The position numbers and the translations under genes are program-made. Under the pieces are notes generated by a model that was not told the DNA's origin, did no database searches, and saw only the letters and a program-made list of their open reading frames with translations. From the NCBI RefSeq assembly GCF_000519185.1, contig NZ_JAFA01000049.1, positions 1-57,968 on the forward strand: a stretch of DNA of 57,968 bases, read 5' to 3'. Positions 44,702 to 54,784 of this stretch are shown here, piece after piece. The stretch comes from Paraburkholderia nodosa DSM 21604. GTDB taxonomy: Bacteria > Pseudomonadota > Gammaproteobacteria > Burkholderiales > Burkholderiaceae. The number at the start of each line of letters is the position of its first letter. Within the stretch, counting starts at the first letter, position 1.

Positions 44702-47700
44702 ATGCGTTCACTATGCAGTTCACGAAGCGAACGACCTGTGCTGGCGAAGCAGCACCGAGTTTTGCGGCCCGCGCTAGTGAGTGCGCTAATGGTCGCTTCT
44801 TGCCTTTTGGCATGGAGAGCGGCGAATGCCGCTGGAACGTCTGCATTGGCTCCGGCGACGTGCGCAGCGTCGAGCTGCCCGCCAGCGGCGTCAAAGCCGG
44901 CGGCGTGCAAACACGTTGCATCGGCGGCTAACGCAACGTGTGAGGCTGATGCGACCGAGCTGGAGAATGCGATCAAACGCTATCCGGCTGCGTCGATCGC
45001 GCCAACGCTCGATAGGGATGCCCCGCCGGAGGGCGAGGTCGAAAAGGGCGCTCCACCCGACGAAGCCAGGGCCACGAAAACGGCAGGCGGCGTACGCCTG
45101 TTTCCGCGTAACGAGCAGTGCTTTCCGACGGAGACGCGAAACATTTTCAGCGAGGTTGACAAGGTCGTCGTTGGCGACGACCCCAAGCCGCGACCAATGG
45201 ACTGGTTCGACGGGCAGACCGTTCCGAAGGGCGCTCGCTCAGCCATCATGGGGCAGAACACCTGGATGCTGTGGGGCGAGGGCAATGAAGCGTTTTGGGG
45301 CTGGGTCCAGGAGAACGGGTACGGCATCGCGGACTTTCTTGTCCTGCTGAATTCGAAGAACAGGACACATCGTTTCAGGGACGGCGGGCTGATCAATCAG
45401 CCTGGCATGGTGGAGCGCGACACGCCGATGACCGGGCTGGGTCTCTATATCGACGGACCCGACGGCGACAAGATCAAAATGCACGCGCCGGAGAATGACG
45501 TCGGCGCGGACGGAAAACCTGTCGAGCGTGTGACCATGCCCAAGGACGCGGCGCACGATCACCAGACATTCTTCGAGGTCGGCGACCCCGCGCTGTATGA
45601 CCAGGCAATCGCTCAACTCGGCGACGATGGCGTCGACCCGCTCGTCTACGGCTATCCTTCCGGCGTCGTGGGGCTGCGGCTATTTCCGAATCCGGACTTC
45701 TTCGGCAAGTCGCCAGCCGCGGAGAAAGCACGCGAGCATTGGAAGGAGCAGGTCGTCAGCGATAATGGCGCGAGATACTACTCGACCGATCCCAAGGACG
45801 CCGACTTTCACGCGGACCCTTTGCTCGTACGGCCATTTCGCGTGAGCATGGCGTGCTCGTTCTGCCATGTCGGTCCGCATCCGCTCGTGTCGCCGCAAAG
45901 TACGGAGCATCCCGAGTGGGGGGAGATGTCGAGCATGATTGGTAACCAGTACTGGCTACCCTCGAACGCATTCACAAACCTGAAGACGCCGGATAGTTTC
46001 CTCTGGCAGTTCGTCGCGAGCCAGCAGCCGGGGACCATCGACACGTCGCTCGTGGCCACGGACCACATCAACAATCCGAACACGATCAACGCGATTTTTG
46101 AAGTGAACGCGCGCCTTGAGCGCGCCGCCATCAACCCACCCGAGGAGCAAGGCAAGAGCAACCTCATGCTGCGGGGTATCGAGGATGCTCCCGTTTTCAC
46201 GCTCGACCCGCGCCACACGCCACGCGTGTTGCTCGATGGCGCCGACAGCATCGGCATCGAAGGCGCGCTATTGCGGGTGTATCTCAACATCGGCGCTTAT
46301 TCGGAGCAATGGCGCATGGTGCAGAACACGATCGTCGGATTCAAGCCGCAGCGGCCGTTCGATATCGCGACCATCAAGGCCAAGTCGGTCTACTGGAATA
46401 CGACTGAAGCCTTTCGCGTGCAAGAGCTGGAGGCCCTCTTTACTTACGTCACGCAATCTGGCGCCACGATAACCCAGCCGATGAAGCTGGCCTCGACCGA
46501 GGAGGGGCTCGCGCGGATCAATGCCAACAAGGAAGATAGCGGCAAAGGCCGCGAGGTGTTCATCCGCAATTGCGCGATCTGCCATTCGAGCAGGCAGCCG
46601 CCAGATCTGCAAATCACATTTTCGCGCGAATGGCGCACCGCAATCGCGGGCAACCAGGGCGGAATTACGCTGCCCATGGACTTTGCCGACTGGGAAGCGT
46701 TCAAGCTGAGCAAGCCGTGGCTCGCCTATGTGGACCGGCTTCAGAAGTACATCGTGGCACAGCCGGACGGAGGGCAGGACTTCTTCGAGAAAAATAACTA
46801 TCTCTCGACGGATGTGCGTGTGCCAATCACCCTCGTCGGCAGCAATTCGCAGCGCGCAGTGGGCACGAATGCCATGCGCGGCCAGGTTTGGGACAACTTC
46901 TCTTCGGAAACGTACAAGTCCCTGCCTGCGGTGGGACTGATTCACTTCTTCAATCCGTTCAGCAAGACGAGCGCCGTCGACAAGTGGGGGAACAACGACG
47001 AATATGCGCCGCCTGGCGGCGGCCCGGGCTACTACCGGCCGGCCTCGCTCGTGAGCGTCTGGGCGACCGCACCATTGCTACATAACAATGCACTAGGCAT
47101 CTATAACCGCAAGCCGTCGGTGGAGGGCCGGCTCGAGGCGTACGACGACGCCATCGACAAGCTGCTCAACAATAGCAAGCGTGCTGTCATTGGCACGCTC
47201 GCGCATGGCGCGGCGCAGCGCGTGAACTTCTATCCCGCGCAAAAGGAGGAGTTCTGTCGCGACAACCCTGCTGACCAGAGCCTGGAATGCAGCGCGCTGC
47301 GCGGGGACTTTCGCCGGTCGTTCGCGGCGGCAGGCGTAGCCGATCAACCGGGCTTCCGGGACATCGGCTTTATCTACAGGACGACGAAGGATTCATATAT
47401 CGACTTTGCGCCGAGGTTCATCAAGCCGCTCATCACCGGCATAGTGGGCGAACACATGACACCTTTCCTGTTCATCTATGTGTGGCTGGTGCTAGCACTG
47501 ATTGCCGTCGTGCTGATTTTCGTGGGGCAACCGCGCCTCGCAGGCGGTCTGCTCGCTTTGCTCGTGGCGGTGCTCGCGACGCTGCTGCACGTTTCGGGCG
47601 TGGCCGCGATCTACCCATGGCTATGGGTCATTCCTCTCGTCGTGTTGGGGCTTGCGGCCGCGTTCTTCCGCTTTCCCGACGCGCGGCGTTGGGCGCGTGC

Positions 47701-48085
47701 GTTCTTCGCAGTTAGCGCCGTGGTTTTCGTCGTTATGGGCGGCGTGGGGAAGGCCTTCCTCGACGGCCGCCTGATTGGCATTAACGTCGGTCCCATTCCG
47801 CGCGGCACGCCGGTGAATCTCCTCATGAACATCAACCCCGACGCACCCACGTTCGATCTCCTCAGTGCGGTGGCCGGACTCTCGCGCGGGGTGCTGCGGG
47901 TGCGTCGCGACGACCCGAAGGATGGCAGCTTCAGGGCGCTCGACGAATTCCAGCAGGAGGCCGGCCCGGCGCTGCTCAAAGCGAGCAAGTGTCCCGACTT
48001 CGTGCTGGACCGGGGTCACTGGTTCGGCGAGTCGCTTACCGACGACGAAAAGCGGCAATTGAAGGCTTTCCTCGAAACGCTCTGA
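44702..48085 (+). CDS. Large membrane-anchored dihaem c-type cytochrome
   Basis: 1127 residues from the ATG at 44702 (GGAGG seven bases upstream). A signal peptide/anchor spans ~20-45 (LRPALVSALMVASCLLAW). There are two haem c motifs: CSFCH at 385-389 and CAICH at 624-628, about 240 residues apart. The C-terminal ~200 residues carry four hydrophobic helices from ~920 (FLFIYVWLVLALIAVVLIFV and following) and then a soluble tail. The bulk is periplasmic and has an ALL HNNALG-type cytochrome c peroxidase/PQQ-like end (ATAPLLHNNALGIYN). It should accept electrons in the periplasm. The fused GMC-patatin gene starts 28 bases later, so the two are probably redox partners. Confidence 0.82.
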   Translation: MRSLCSSRSERPVLAKQHRVLRPALVSALMVASCLLAWRAANAAGTSALAPATCAASSCPPAASKPAACKHVASAANATCEADATELENAIKRYPAASIAPTLDRDAPPEGEVEKGAPPDEARATKTAGGVRLFPRNEQCFPTETRNIFSEVDKVVVGDDPKPRPMDWFDGQTVPKGARSAIMGQNTWMLWGEGNEAFWGWVQENGYGIADFLVLLNSKNRTHRFRDGGLINQPGMVERDTPMTGLGLYIDGPDGDKIKMHAPENDVGADGKPVERVTMPKDAAHDHQTFFEVGDPALYDQAIAQLGDDGVDPLVYGYPSGVVGLRLFPNPDFFGKSPAAEKAREHWKEQVVSDNGARYYSTDPKDADFHADPLLVRPFRVSMACSFCHVGPHPLVSPQSTEHPEWGEMSSMIGNQYWLPSNAFTNLKTPDSFLWQFVASQQPGTIDTSLVATDHINNPNTINAIFEVNARLERAAINPPEEQGKSNLMLRGIEDAPVFTLDPRHTPRVLLDGADSIGIEGALLRVYLNIGAYSEQWRMVQNTIVGFKPQRPFDIATIKAKSVYWNTTEAFRVQELEALFTYVTQSGATITQPMKLASTEEGLARINANKEDSGKGREVFIRNCAICHSSRQPPDLQITFSREWRTAIAGNQGGITLPMDFADWEAFKLSKPWLAYVDRLQKYIVAQPDGGQDFFEKNNYLSTDVRVPITLVGSNSQRAVGTNAMRGQVWDNFSSETYKSLPAVGLIHFFNPFSKTSAVDKWGNNDEYAPPGGGPGYYRPASLVSVWATAPLLHNNALGIYNRKPSVEGRLEAYDDAIDKLLNNSKRAVIGTLAHGAAQRVNFYPAQKEEFCRDNPADQSLECSALRGDFRRSFAAAGVADQPGFRDIGFIYRTTKDSYIDFAPRFIKPLITGIVGEHMTPFLFIYVWLVLALIAVVLIFVGQPRLAGGLLALLVAVLATLLHVSGVAAIYPWLWVIPLVVLGLAAAFFRFPDARRWARAFFAVSAVVFVVMGGVGKAFLDGRLIGINVGPIPRGTPVNLLMNINPDAPTFDLLSAVAGLSRGVLRVRRDDPKDGSFRALDEFQQEAGPALLKASKCPDFVLDRGHWFGESLTDDEKRQLKAFLETL

Positions 48086-48113
48086 CTTGTCAATCTTGTC
48101 CACGGGAGCTGCG

Positions 48114-51100
48114 ATGAACCCCGATGACCCGCTGTGGCAAGCCAGGAATCCGCAAACCACGCCCTTCGATTACGTGATCGTGGGATCGGGCGCGGGCGGC
48201 GGCCCGCTCGCCGCACGGCTTGCGCTCAACGGGCGCCGCGTTCTGCTGATCGAGGCAGGCAACGACCCCGCCGTCGCGCAGCCCGATGCGCGGGCTCAGC
48301 CGATGACGCGGGGCGCTCCCGATCTCGCGCAGCAGCAGATGCGCCAGGTGTACGCGGTGCCCGCCTTCCATGCCAGCGCGACCGAAGACCCGGACATGAG
48401 CTGGGAATTCTCGGTGCGCCACTACACGAGTACGGCGCGACAGCAAGCCGATCCGAAATATGACGGCGCGAAGGACCCTTGCGCGGCAACGGATGGGCAA
48501 GGGCAGGGCGGCATCTTCTATCCGCGCGCGGCGGCCATTGGCGGTTGCACGTCGCACCACGCAATGATCATCATTCGCCCGAATGATGCCGATTGGGATC
48601 GCATTGCCGAATACACCGGCGACGATTCGTGGCGTTCGCAGAACATGCAGGGCTACTTCGCCAAGATCGAGAACTGTCTTTACTACTCGGTCTACCGGAC
48701 CTTCGCTGGCAAAACGCTGGGGCTCCTTTTCAGGTTTCTGGAATGGACCGCACGCAAGCTCGATCCGCGCGGCCAGCTCGATCCCGGCGGCCACGGTTCC
48801 GCGGGCTGGCAAAAAACGAGTTTCATCGACCCGTTCGTGATCGCCGCCATCGTTCGAGGTGACCGCACCTTTGTCGGCGTGCTCAAGGACGTGCTGTTCG
48901 CCTCGCTGGCGAATCGCAACGCGGCCTCGATGTTCGGCCGCGCGCTCGCCCGGTTTCAGATTCTGCAGTTCCTCGACCCCAATGTCCGCTCGCCGGACAT
49001 CCAGAGCCGCGCCCACGTTTCGCTGATCTCGATCGGCACCGACGGCAAGCGCCGTTGCGGTCTGCGCGACCATCTGCTCAACGTCATGGCCGAATTCCCC
49101 GACCGGCTCGTGATCCTGAACCCCGCGCATGCTACGCGGATCGTGTTCGAGAAGAGCGAGAGCGGCGTGCCGCGCGCGATTGGCGTGGAAGTCCGCATCG
49201 GTCCTTACCTCTATGCGGCCAGCCCGAAGTACGCCGGCAAGGACGGGACGCCCGTTACGCAACAAGTGTTCGCCCGGCGCGAAGTGATTGTATGCGGTGG
49301 CGCATTCAACACGCCGCAACTGCTCATGCTGAGCGGTATTGGCGACTCGGAGAATTTGAAGGGCAAAGTTGACGGACCGCGCGACCGCGATGGAGCGCTT
49401 GTCGGGCCGGTCGTGCATCTCCCGGGCGTCGGCCGCAATCTTCAGGACCGCTATGAAGTCAGCGTAATCAGCGAGGCGAGCGAGCCGTTTTCCACACTTG
49501 ACGGCGTGACCTTCGACCCGGGCGACGCCAAAGACCCCATGCTGCTCCAGTGGCTCGCCGACCAGACTGGCCTTTACTCGACCAACGGCGGCGCGCTCGC
49601 GATGATGATGTCGTCCGCGAACGGCGCCTGTTTGCGCAGCGACCCGGATCTGTTCATCTTCGGGCTGCCGGTCGCGTTTCGGGGCTACTACTGGGACTAT
49701 TCGCAGCAGTTGCTGTGCCGGAGCATGACGTCGAGCGAAAGGACGCGTAATTTATGGAGCTGGGTCATTCTCAAGGCCTACACGAACAACAACAACGGCA
49801 CGGTTCGCTTGCGCAGTGGCGATCCGTTCCAGATGCCGGAAATCAACTTTCACTCGTTCGACGACACGAGTGAGGGCGCGCAAGACTGCACGAGCGACGT
49901 GGATTCCCTGTGCGACGCGATCAAGCGCATCCGCGAGATCAATGGGCACGTTAGCGCGTTCAGCTGCGAGGTCCAGCCGGGCGTCGATAAACCCGATTGC
50001 TCGCCAACGCTGCGTCAGTGGATCAAGGACGAAGCGTGGGGGCATCACGCATGCGGCACTTGCCGGATTGGCTACGATCCGTGGTGCAAGAATCCACGCG
50101 ACCTCCAGGACCGGTATGCCGTGGTGGACAGCAAGTTCCGCGTGCATGGCGTGGAGGGTCTGCGCATCGTCGACACATCGGTCTTTCCGACCATTCCGGG
50201 CTACTTCATCGTGACTCCTACCTTCATGATCAGCGAGAAGGCCGCCGACGTGTTGCTGGCCGACTCGGAGAACTACCCACGCGAGCTCGAGAGCGTAGAA
50301 GCGAAGGCGGTGCGCGAGCGCCGGGGCTCTGCGCTGCCTGCATGGGAGGAGGCGGCCAATGCGGATCGCGCGCGATTGCCAGAGGACACGGTCGGTCTCG
50401 CGTTGTCGGGCGGCGGCGTGCGCAGCGCCACCTTCTGTCTAGGCGTTCTTCAGGCGCTCGCGAGCCGGCGACGCCTGCGCGATATCGACTTCATGTCCTC
50501 GGTTTCGGGGGGCGGCTATATAGCGTCATTTCTCGGCAAGCTGTTTACGGAGATGCCGGACCAGGATCGCCAGATACCCGCGGACCGCGTCGAACACACG
50601 CTCACGAATCTGGGCTCGTCGACAATCCAGTGGCTGCGTTACAACGCGCAATATCTCGTGGGCGGCGGCCGTCACGACGTGTTGTTCGACATCGTAGTCA
50701 TCCTGCGCAACCTCGCGGCGGTGCATGTGTGGATCGGTGCGCTGTTGTTTGGCGTGCTGGGCACGCTGCACTGGTTCGCGCTCGACTGTTCGAAGGTCAG
50801 CGTCGTTTCGCTTGTGTGCGAGAGCGCGCCGCCGCAATGGTACGGTGTTACGCTGTCGGCCTGGTGGCGGCTGCCGCTGTGGTTCCTCGTGATCGGCATG
50901 TTGCCGCCTTCCATCGGCTACTGGCTTACCATGAGGCGGCGCCCGAAACGGGACTGGCGCTTGTGGTTGCCCTTCGCAGTGTGGCTCGTGATGATCGGGT
51001 GCGCGATCTATGGACTGACGCTACCCGACATCGGAGGCTGGAGCGCCCTCGCGCTCGGTGTGCTTCTGCTCGCGTGGTTCGAGCAGCAGGCGGCCGGATT

Positions 51101-52889
51101 GCTAGTCGCCAAACCCGTGTCATCCGGCGCGAGTGCGCCGCCGCTTGATCCCGGCACGGCGCAGCCCGAGGGCGGAACCATCGTGATACGCAACCGGCTG
51201 ACCCGGCTGCTCGGCGTGGCGCTGTTCGGTTTCGTCGTGACCACCCTATTCGTGGTGGTCGATACGCTCGCGCAATTCCTTCCGGCATGCGGGTTTCGTG
51301 CGATGACCTGGTCCCTTGCTGGTGTCGCGCCCGTTTTGGTGCTGCTACGGGGGATCGCGGCGAGCGTGTTGAAGCGTCAGGCGAAAACGGCCACGACGCC
51401 AGCGCCAGAAGCGGGAAAGACTCTCGGGAGCGGCCTCGTGAAAGAGGTGCTGCTTGCGCTCTTCGCCTTTGCGCTGGCATTCGTGCTGCTCCTGTTCCTC
51501 GATGTGCTCGTCTATCTGGTCTTCGGCCTCGATCCGACGACTGCGCGCTACTGCGTGATTGCCGCGTTGCTCATTTCGGCGGTGAAGGGCCGCGTGCTGC
51601 TCTTTCTCAACTTGTCCTCCCTGCAGCAGAGCTACGCGCAGAAGCTGGTGCGGACCTATCTGGGCGCGTCCAACGATGCCCGCGTGAATCCGCCAGGCAC
51701 CAGCAAGCCTGTTCCGGTGGGTGTGAGCGATCTGGGCGACGACGTCATGTTCGACGATTACCATCCGGAAAGACATGGTGGCCCGCTGCATTTGGTCTGC
51801 TCGTGCCTGAATAACACGGTCGACCCGCTCTCCGGCAATCAATTGCGCGACGACAAGGGCATGCCGATGTGTGTCGGGCCCGCCGGCATCAGCGCGGGCA
51901 GGCGCTTTCACGCCCTCTGGGGCGCGCGCGACGCGACGACTTCCGTGCGCTTCGCGCCTGTCACCGCGGTGCGAGTGGAGCCCGATCCCAACGCGTTTCA
52001 CGCCTTCGTAAAATCCAGCGGCGCGCAGGTCGATGTCGAGCGGCTCAGCCTTGGCCAGTGGATGGCGATTTCGGGCGCCGCCGCATCGACCGGTCTTGGC
52101 CGCAACACGAAGCTCGCAGAATCGCTGCTGCTTGGCCTGCTGAATGTCCGGATCGGTTACTGGTGGAACAGCGGCATTCCAGCAGGCGGGCGGCCGGGAC
52201 AATATCGGCGCGGGGGCTGGCGCGTGATCAAGTCACTACCCTCGATCATCTTCACACTGCAGGCCAGGCTGCTTGACGAATGGCGTGCATATTTCGAGGG
52301 GCCTTCCGCGAAGCTGTGGTATCTGAGCGATGGCGGCCACTTCGACAACACGGGCATCTACGAGCTGATCCGCCGCAGACTGCCCTTCATCGTCGCTGTC
52401 GACGCGGCCGCGGACCCGGATTACCGCTGTGAATCGCTCGCACTGCTGACGAGGCAGGTGCGCTACGACTTCTGCGCGACGATCACCTGGCTCGATCCGC
52501 GCCCCGTGCGCGCGAGTCATCAGTCAGGCGATGCCGGATGGAGTGCCTTTGAGCGCGGGGCCAAAGAGCCGCACGTGCCAGACTGGGTCAAGGCATCGTT
52601 TGATCCAGAAGCCATTGGAGCGTTTTCCGAGCTGAAGCGCGATGGATCTCGTGGCGCCGCGCTCGCCTGTATCACCTATTCCAACGAGCCCGACCGCCCA
52701 AGCTGGATGTTGTATGTCAAGCCGAGCGTTGGCATCGGCGCGCCCACCGACGTGAGCACCTATGCAAGCAGCTACAGAGATTTTCCCCAGCAAAGCACTG
52801 CGGACCAGTTCTTTACCGATAGCCAGTGGGAAGCGTATCGCGAGTTGGGCTATTGCGCGGGCATGAATGTTTTCACCACCCGCGCCTGA
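48114..52889 (+). CDS. GMC oxidoreductase fused to a membrane patatin-like phospholipase
   Basis: 1591 residues from the ATG at 48114 (GGGAG upstream). Residues ~1-720 form a GMC flavoenzyme: FAD loop VIVGSGAGGGPLAARLAL, second signature AAIGGCTSHHAMIIIRP, catalytic histidine region WGHHACGTCRIG (~642-653). The usual NP motif near the end is replaced by GYFIVTPTFMISEKAAD. Residues ~755-1590 are patatin: oxyanion loop LALSGGGVRSATFCLGVLQ, nucleophile Ser798 in SSVSGGGY, and Asp1406 in LSDGGHFDNTG. Between Ser and Asp sit about 600 residues with 7-8 membrane helices (~861-1167). The join is in one open frame. It may oxidise an alcohol released or presented by the lipase part and pass electrons to the dihaem cytochrome; the substrate is unknown. 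Confidence 0.88.
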   Translation: MNPDDPLWQARNPQTTPFDYVIVGSGAGGGPLAARLALNGRRVLLIEAGNDPAVAQPDARAQPMTRGAPDLAQQQMRQVYAVPAFHASATEDPDMSWEFSVRHYTSTARQQADPKYDGAKDPCAATDGQGQGGIFYPRAAAIGGCTSHHAMIIIRPNDADWDRIAEYTGDDSWRSQNMQGYFAKIENCLYYSVYRTFAGKTLGLLFRFLEWTARKLDPRGQLDPGGHGSAGWQKTSFIDPFVIAAIVRGDRTFVGVLKDVLFASLANRNAASMFGRALARFQILQFLDPNVRSPDIQSRAHVSLISIGTDGKRRCGLRDHLLNVMAEFPDRLVILNPAHATRIVFEKSESGVPRAIGVEVRIGPYLYAASPKYAGKDGTPVTQQVFARREVIVCGGAFNTPQLLMLSGIGDSENLKGKVDGPRDRDGALVGPVVHLPGVGRNLQDRYEVSVISEASEPFSTLDGVTFDPGDAKDPMLLQWLADQTGLYSTNGGALAMMMSSANGACLRSDPDLFIFGLPVAFRGYYWDYSQQLLCRSMTSSERTRNLWSWVILKAYTNNNNGTVRLRSGDPFQMPEINFHSFDDTSEGAQDCTSDVDSLCDAIKRIREINGHVSAFSCEVQPGVDKPDCSPTLRQWIKDEAWGHHACGTCRIGYDPWCKNPRDLQDRYAVVDSKFRVHGVEGLRIVDTSVFPTIPGYFIVTPTFMISEKAADVLLADSENYPRELESVEAKAVRERRGSALPAWEEAANADRARLPEDTVGLALSGGGVRSATFCLGVLQALASRRRLRDIDFMSSVSGGGYIASFLGKLFTEMPDQDRQIPADRVEHTLTNLGSSTIQWLRYNAQYLVGGGRHDVLFDIVVILRNLAAVHVWIGALLFGVLGTLHWFALDCSKVSVVSLVCESAPPQWYGVTLSAWWRLPLWFLVIGMLPPSIGYWLTMRRRPKRDWRLWLPFAVWLVMIGCAIYGLTLPDIGGWSALALGVLLLAWFEQQAAGLLVAKPVSSGASAPPLDPGTAQPEGGTIVIRNRLTRLLGVALFGFVVTTLFVVVDTLAQFLPACGFRAMTWSLAGVAPVLVLLRGIAASVLKRQAKTATTPAPEAGKTLGSGLVKEVLLALFAFALAFVLLLFLDVLVYLVFGLDPTTARYCVIAALLISAVKGRVLLFLNLSSLQQSYAQKLVRTYLGASNDARVNPPGTSKPVPVGVSDLGDDVMFDDYHPERHGGPLHLVCSCLNNTVDPLSGNQLRDDKGMPMCVGPAGISAGRRFHALWGARDATTSVRFAPVTAVRVEPDPNAFHAFVKSSGAQVDVERLSLGQWMAISGAAASTGLGRNTKLAESLLLGLLNVRIGYWWNSGIPAGGRPGQYRRGGWRVIKSLPSIIFTLQARLLDEWRAYFEGPSAKLWYLSDGGHFDNTGIYELIRRRLPFIVAVDAAADPDYRCESLALLTRQVRYDFCATITWLDPRPVRASHQSGDAGWSAFERGAKEPHVPDWVKASFDPEAIGAFSELKRDGSRGAALACITYSNEPDRPSWMLYVKPSVGIGAPTDVSTYASSYRDFPQQSTADQFFTDSQWEAYRELGYCAGMNVFTTRA

Positions 52890-52917
52890 AATCGACACGA
52901 ACGCCAGGAGTTCACTC

Positions 52918-53654
52918 ATGGCTGATCACAACGATCCGGGTGCGGTCAACACGATTCTCCCCGTTATCGACATGAGCGATCCGGCGATAGCGGGTCGCTG
53001 TGCGGTGATTGTGGGTTTGCTACGCATGCGGAATTATGTGCAGCTAGACGTTCTCGATAACGGCATAGGAGTCGCGCCGGAGCATCGGGAGGCAATCTTT
53101 TCAGCCGTTCGTGCAGCTCGGAAACCCGGAGCGGGACCGCAAGAAAGGGCTTGGACTAGGGTTGTCCTCGGTTTGTCGATCGTGAATGCGGTGATGTCAT
53201 TGCTTGAGGGACACCATCTCGAACTGAAGTCGATCGAGGGTCGCGCGTCGCGCTTCTCGGTGTGCATGCCCCTGGCGGATCCGTTATCGCTCCAGAATGC
53301 GGCGATATCACCCTGCGCTGCAGCAACGTTGCCGTCACCGTCGTCGCTGCGTGGTCTATACGTGTTGCTGGTGGAGGACGACAGTCTGGTGCGCGCGTCT
53401 ATGGAAGTGCTCTTTGGGCGATGGGGGGCGATTCGGTACGTTCCGCGCCGGAGATGTCGACCGCACGCGACGTCATCCGTCTGACGGGCGAGCACATTGC
53501 GCGTCTGGTGCCGTGCCTCGTGGTGACGGGTGAAGCCATGGCAAGCACGCAGCGTGCGTTGCCGGAGCGCCGCGTGCTCAGCAAGCCATTGTCTCCTGAC
53601 GTACTGGTTGAGCACATGCTCGAATTGACGGAGGCATCGACCCGGGCGAATTAG
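52918..53654 (+). pseudogene. Decayed hybrid histidine kinase
   Basis: AGGAG precedes an ATG at 52918 (MADHNDPGAVNTILPVID), but from ~52990 the sequence is the ATPase end of a histidine kinase: YVQLDVLDNGIGVAPEHREA, a G2 box split over two frames near 53140-53175 (KGLGLGLS then LSIVNAVMSLLEGHHLELKS), then a receiver start VLLVEDDSLVRASMEVLFG. The phospho-acceptor region is gone, and the receiver end (LVVTGEAMAST, RRVLSKPLSPDVLVEHMLEL) continues in a third frame to 53654. No H-box or sensor domain remains. It is a multiply broken relic, possibly the former partner of the response regulator that converges on it. Confidence 0.7.
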
Positions 53655-54346
53655 ATCGCTGGAGCGTTCGCGACGGTGGGAATCTCAATGCCGCGCCGCG
53701 CCATTTCCACGATCAGGAAAGTGCGCCGCGACACGTTGAAGCGGCTCAGCAGATAGCTGATGTACTCCTTCGCCGTGTTCTCTGTGATATCCATCTTTCG
53801 CGCGATTGCCTTGTTTGACAAGCCCTGCAGGAGAAAACCCAAGGCTTGTGCGAGGCGCGGCGTCAGGTTCAACGAGTCGATCGGAATGCCCTTGCTCGGG
53901 CCCGGGGACTGCGGGGTATGGCCGCCTTTGCCGAGCACGCTGTTCGGCAGAAAAACCCGTCCATTCAGGATCGCCTGCAGCGCTTCCCTGAACACCGCAC
54001 CGCCTTTCTCGCTGGCCTTCGAGATGAAGCCGCCGGCGCCATTCTTGATGCACTCCAGCACGGTCTCGCGGTCGTCCTGCGCGGACAGCATGACCACACG
54101 CGCAGCACGCTCGTTTTCCTGCAGCCAGCGCAGCAGGTCTAGCCCGGTGTGATCGCCCCCGATCTGGTAGTCGAGAAAAACCAGGTCGTAAGCCTTGTTC
54201 TGCAGCCGCTCGACAGCGGCGGCATATGAGCCGGCCTCGTCGATGTCGAGCGTCGGTTCCGAGGTCAGAATCTGGCTCTTCATCGCGATTCGTTTCAAGC
54301 CTTCGTCCTCTACGAGGAGTACGTGGCGGAAATACAGGTTGTCCAT
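53651..54346 (-). CDS. NarL/FixJ-type response regulator with LuxR helix-turn-helix
   Basis: 231 residues from the ATG at 54346 (GGAGAGG upstream); the longer open frame to 54904 lacks this. Receiver domain ~1-125: HVLLVEDEGLKRIAM with the acidic pocket, phospho-Asp in LVFLDYQIGG, and the Lys switch in GFISKASEKGG. LuxR-type helix-turn-helix ~160-225: LTPRLAQALGFLLQGLSNKA, IARKMDITENTAKEYISYLL. It binds DNA as a phosphorylated dimer. Its own kinase gene is not intact here; the adjacent kinase relic converges on it and overlaps its stop. Confidence 0.88.
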   Translation of the reverse strand: MDNLYFRHVLLVEDEGLKRIAMKSQILTSEPTLDIDEAGSYAAAVERLQNKAYDLVFLDYQIGGDHTGLDLLRWLQENERAARVVMLSAQDDRETVLECIKNGAGGFISKASEKGGAVFREALQAILNGRVFLPNSVLGKGGHTPQSPGPSKGIPIDSLNLTPRLAQALGFLLQGLSNKAIARKMDITENTAKEYISYLLSRFNVSRRTFLIVEMARRGIEIPTVANAPAI

Positions 54347-54784
54347 GGGCGCCTCTCCAGTCGATTGCATCTTATCCGTAACCCTCCAGGTCGTTATCCC
54401 CTCAAATCGGGGGACGTTTCTACGGCCGCCTTCTGGAGGCGCTTTTCTCCCGCCATCGCCGGGTTTGCGCGAGTCCCGGAACGCGCAGGATGGAGTCGCT
54501 GCAGTTCGGACGATGAGGGACACCATCATGCGCCCGCCACATCTCGACTTGAAAGGCTTGCCGGACACTTTCCGCTTCGCGTCGGATGACGAAACTCGCT
54601 CACGCTCGCGCGAGCCGGAGCGAGAACCAGCAACGCAGCAGCGGCGCGCGCGGACGCAACCCCTTTCACTCACGACGATACTGGCCGGACCGTCATTCGC
54701 AACTGCATGGAGATGCTCGACGGCAATTGCTGAACGATCAGCGCGTGGCCGGTTGAACAGCCTGGCTGATAAGGAGATCGTGCG
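54347..54784. other. Region without a supported gene
   Basis: It probably holds the response-regulator promoter on the minus strand and the promoter of the frameshifted gene on the plus strand. No repeats or RNA genes were seen. Confidence 0.35.
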
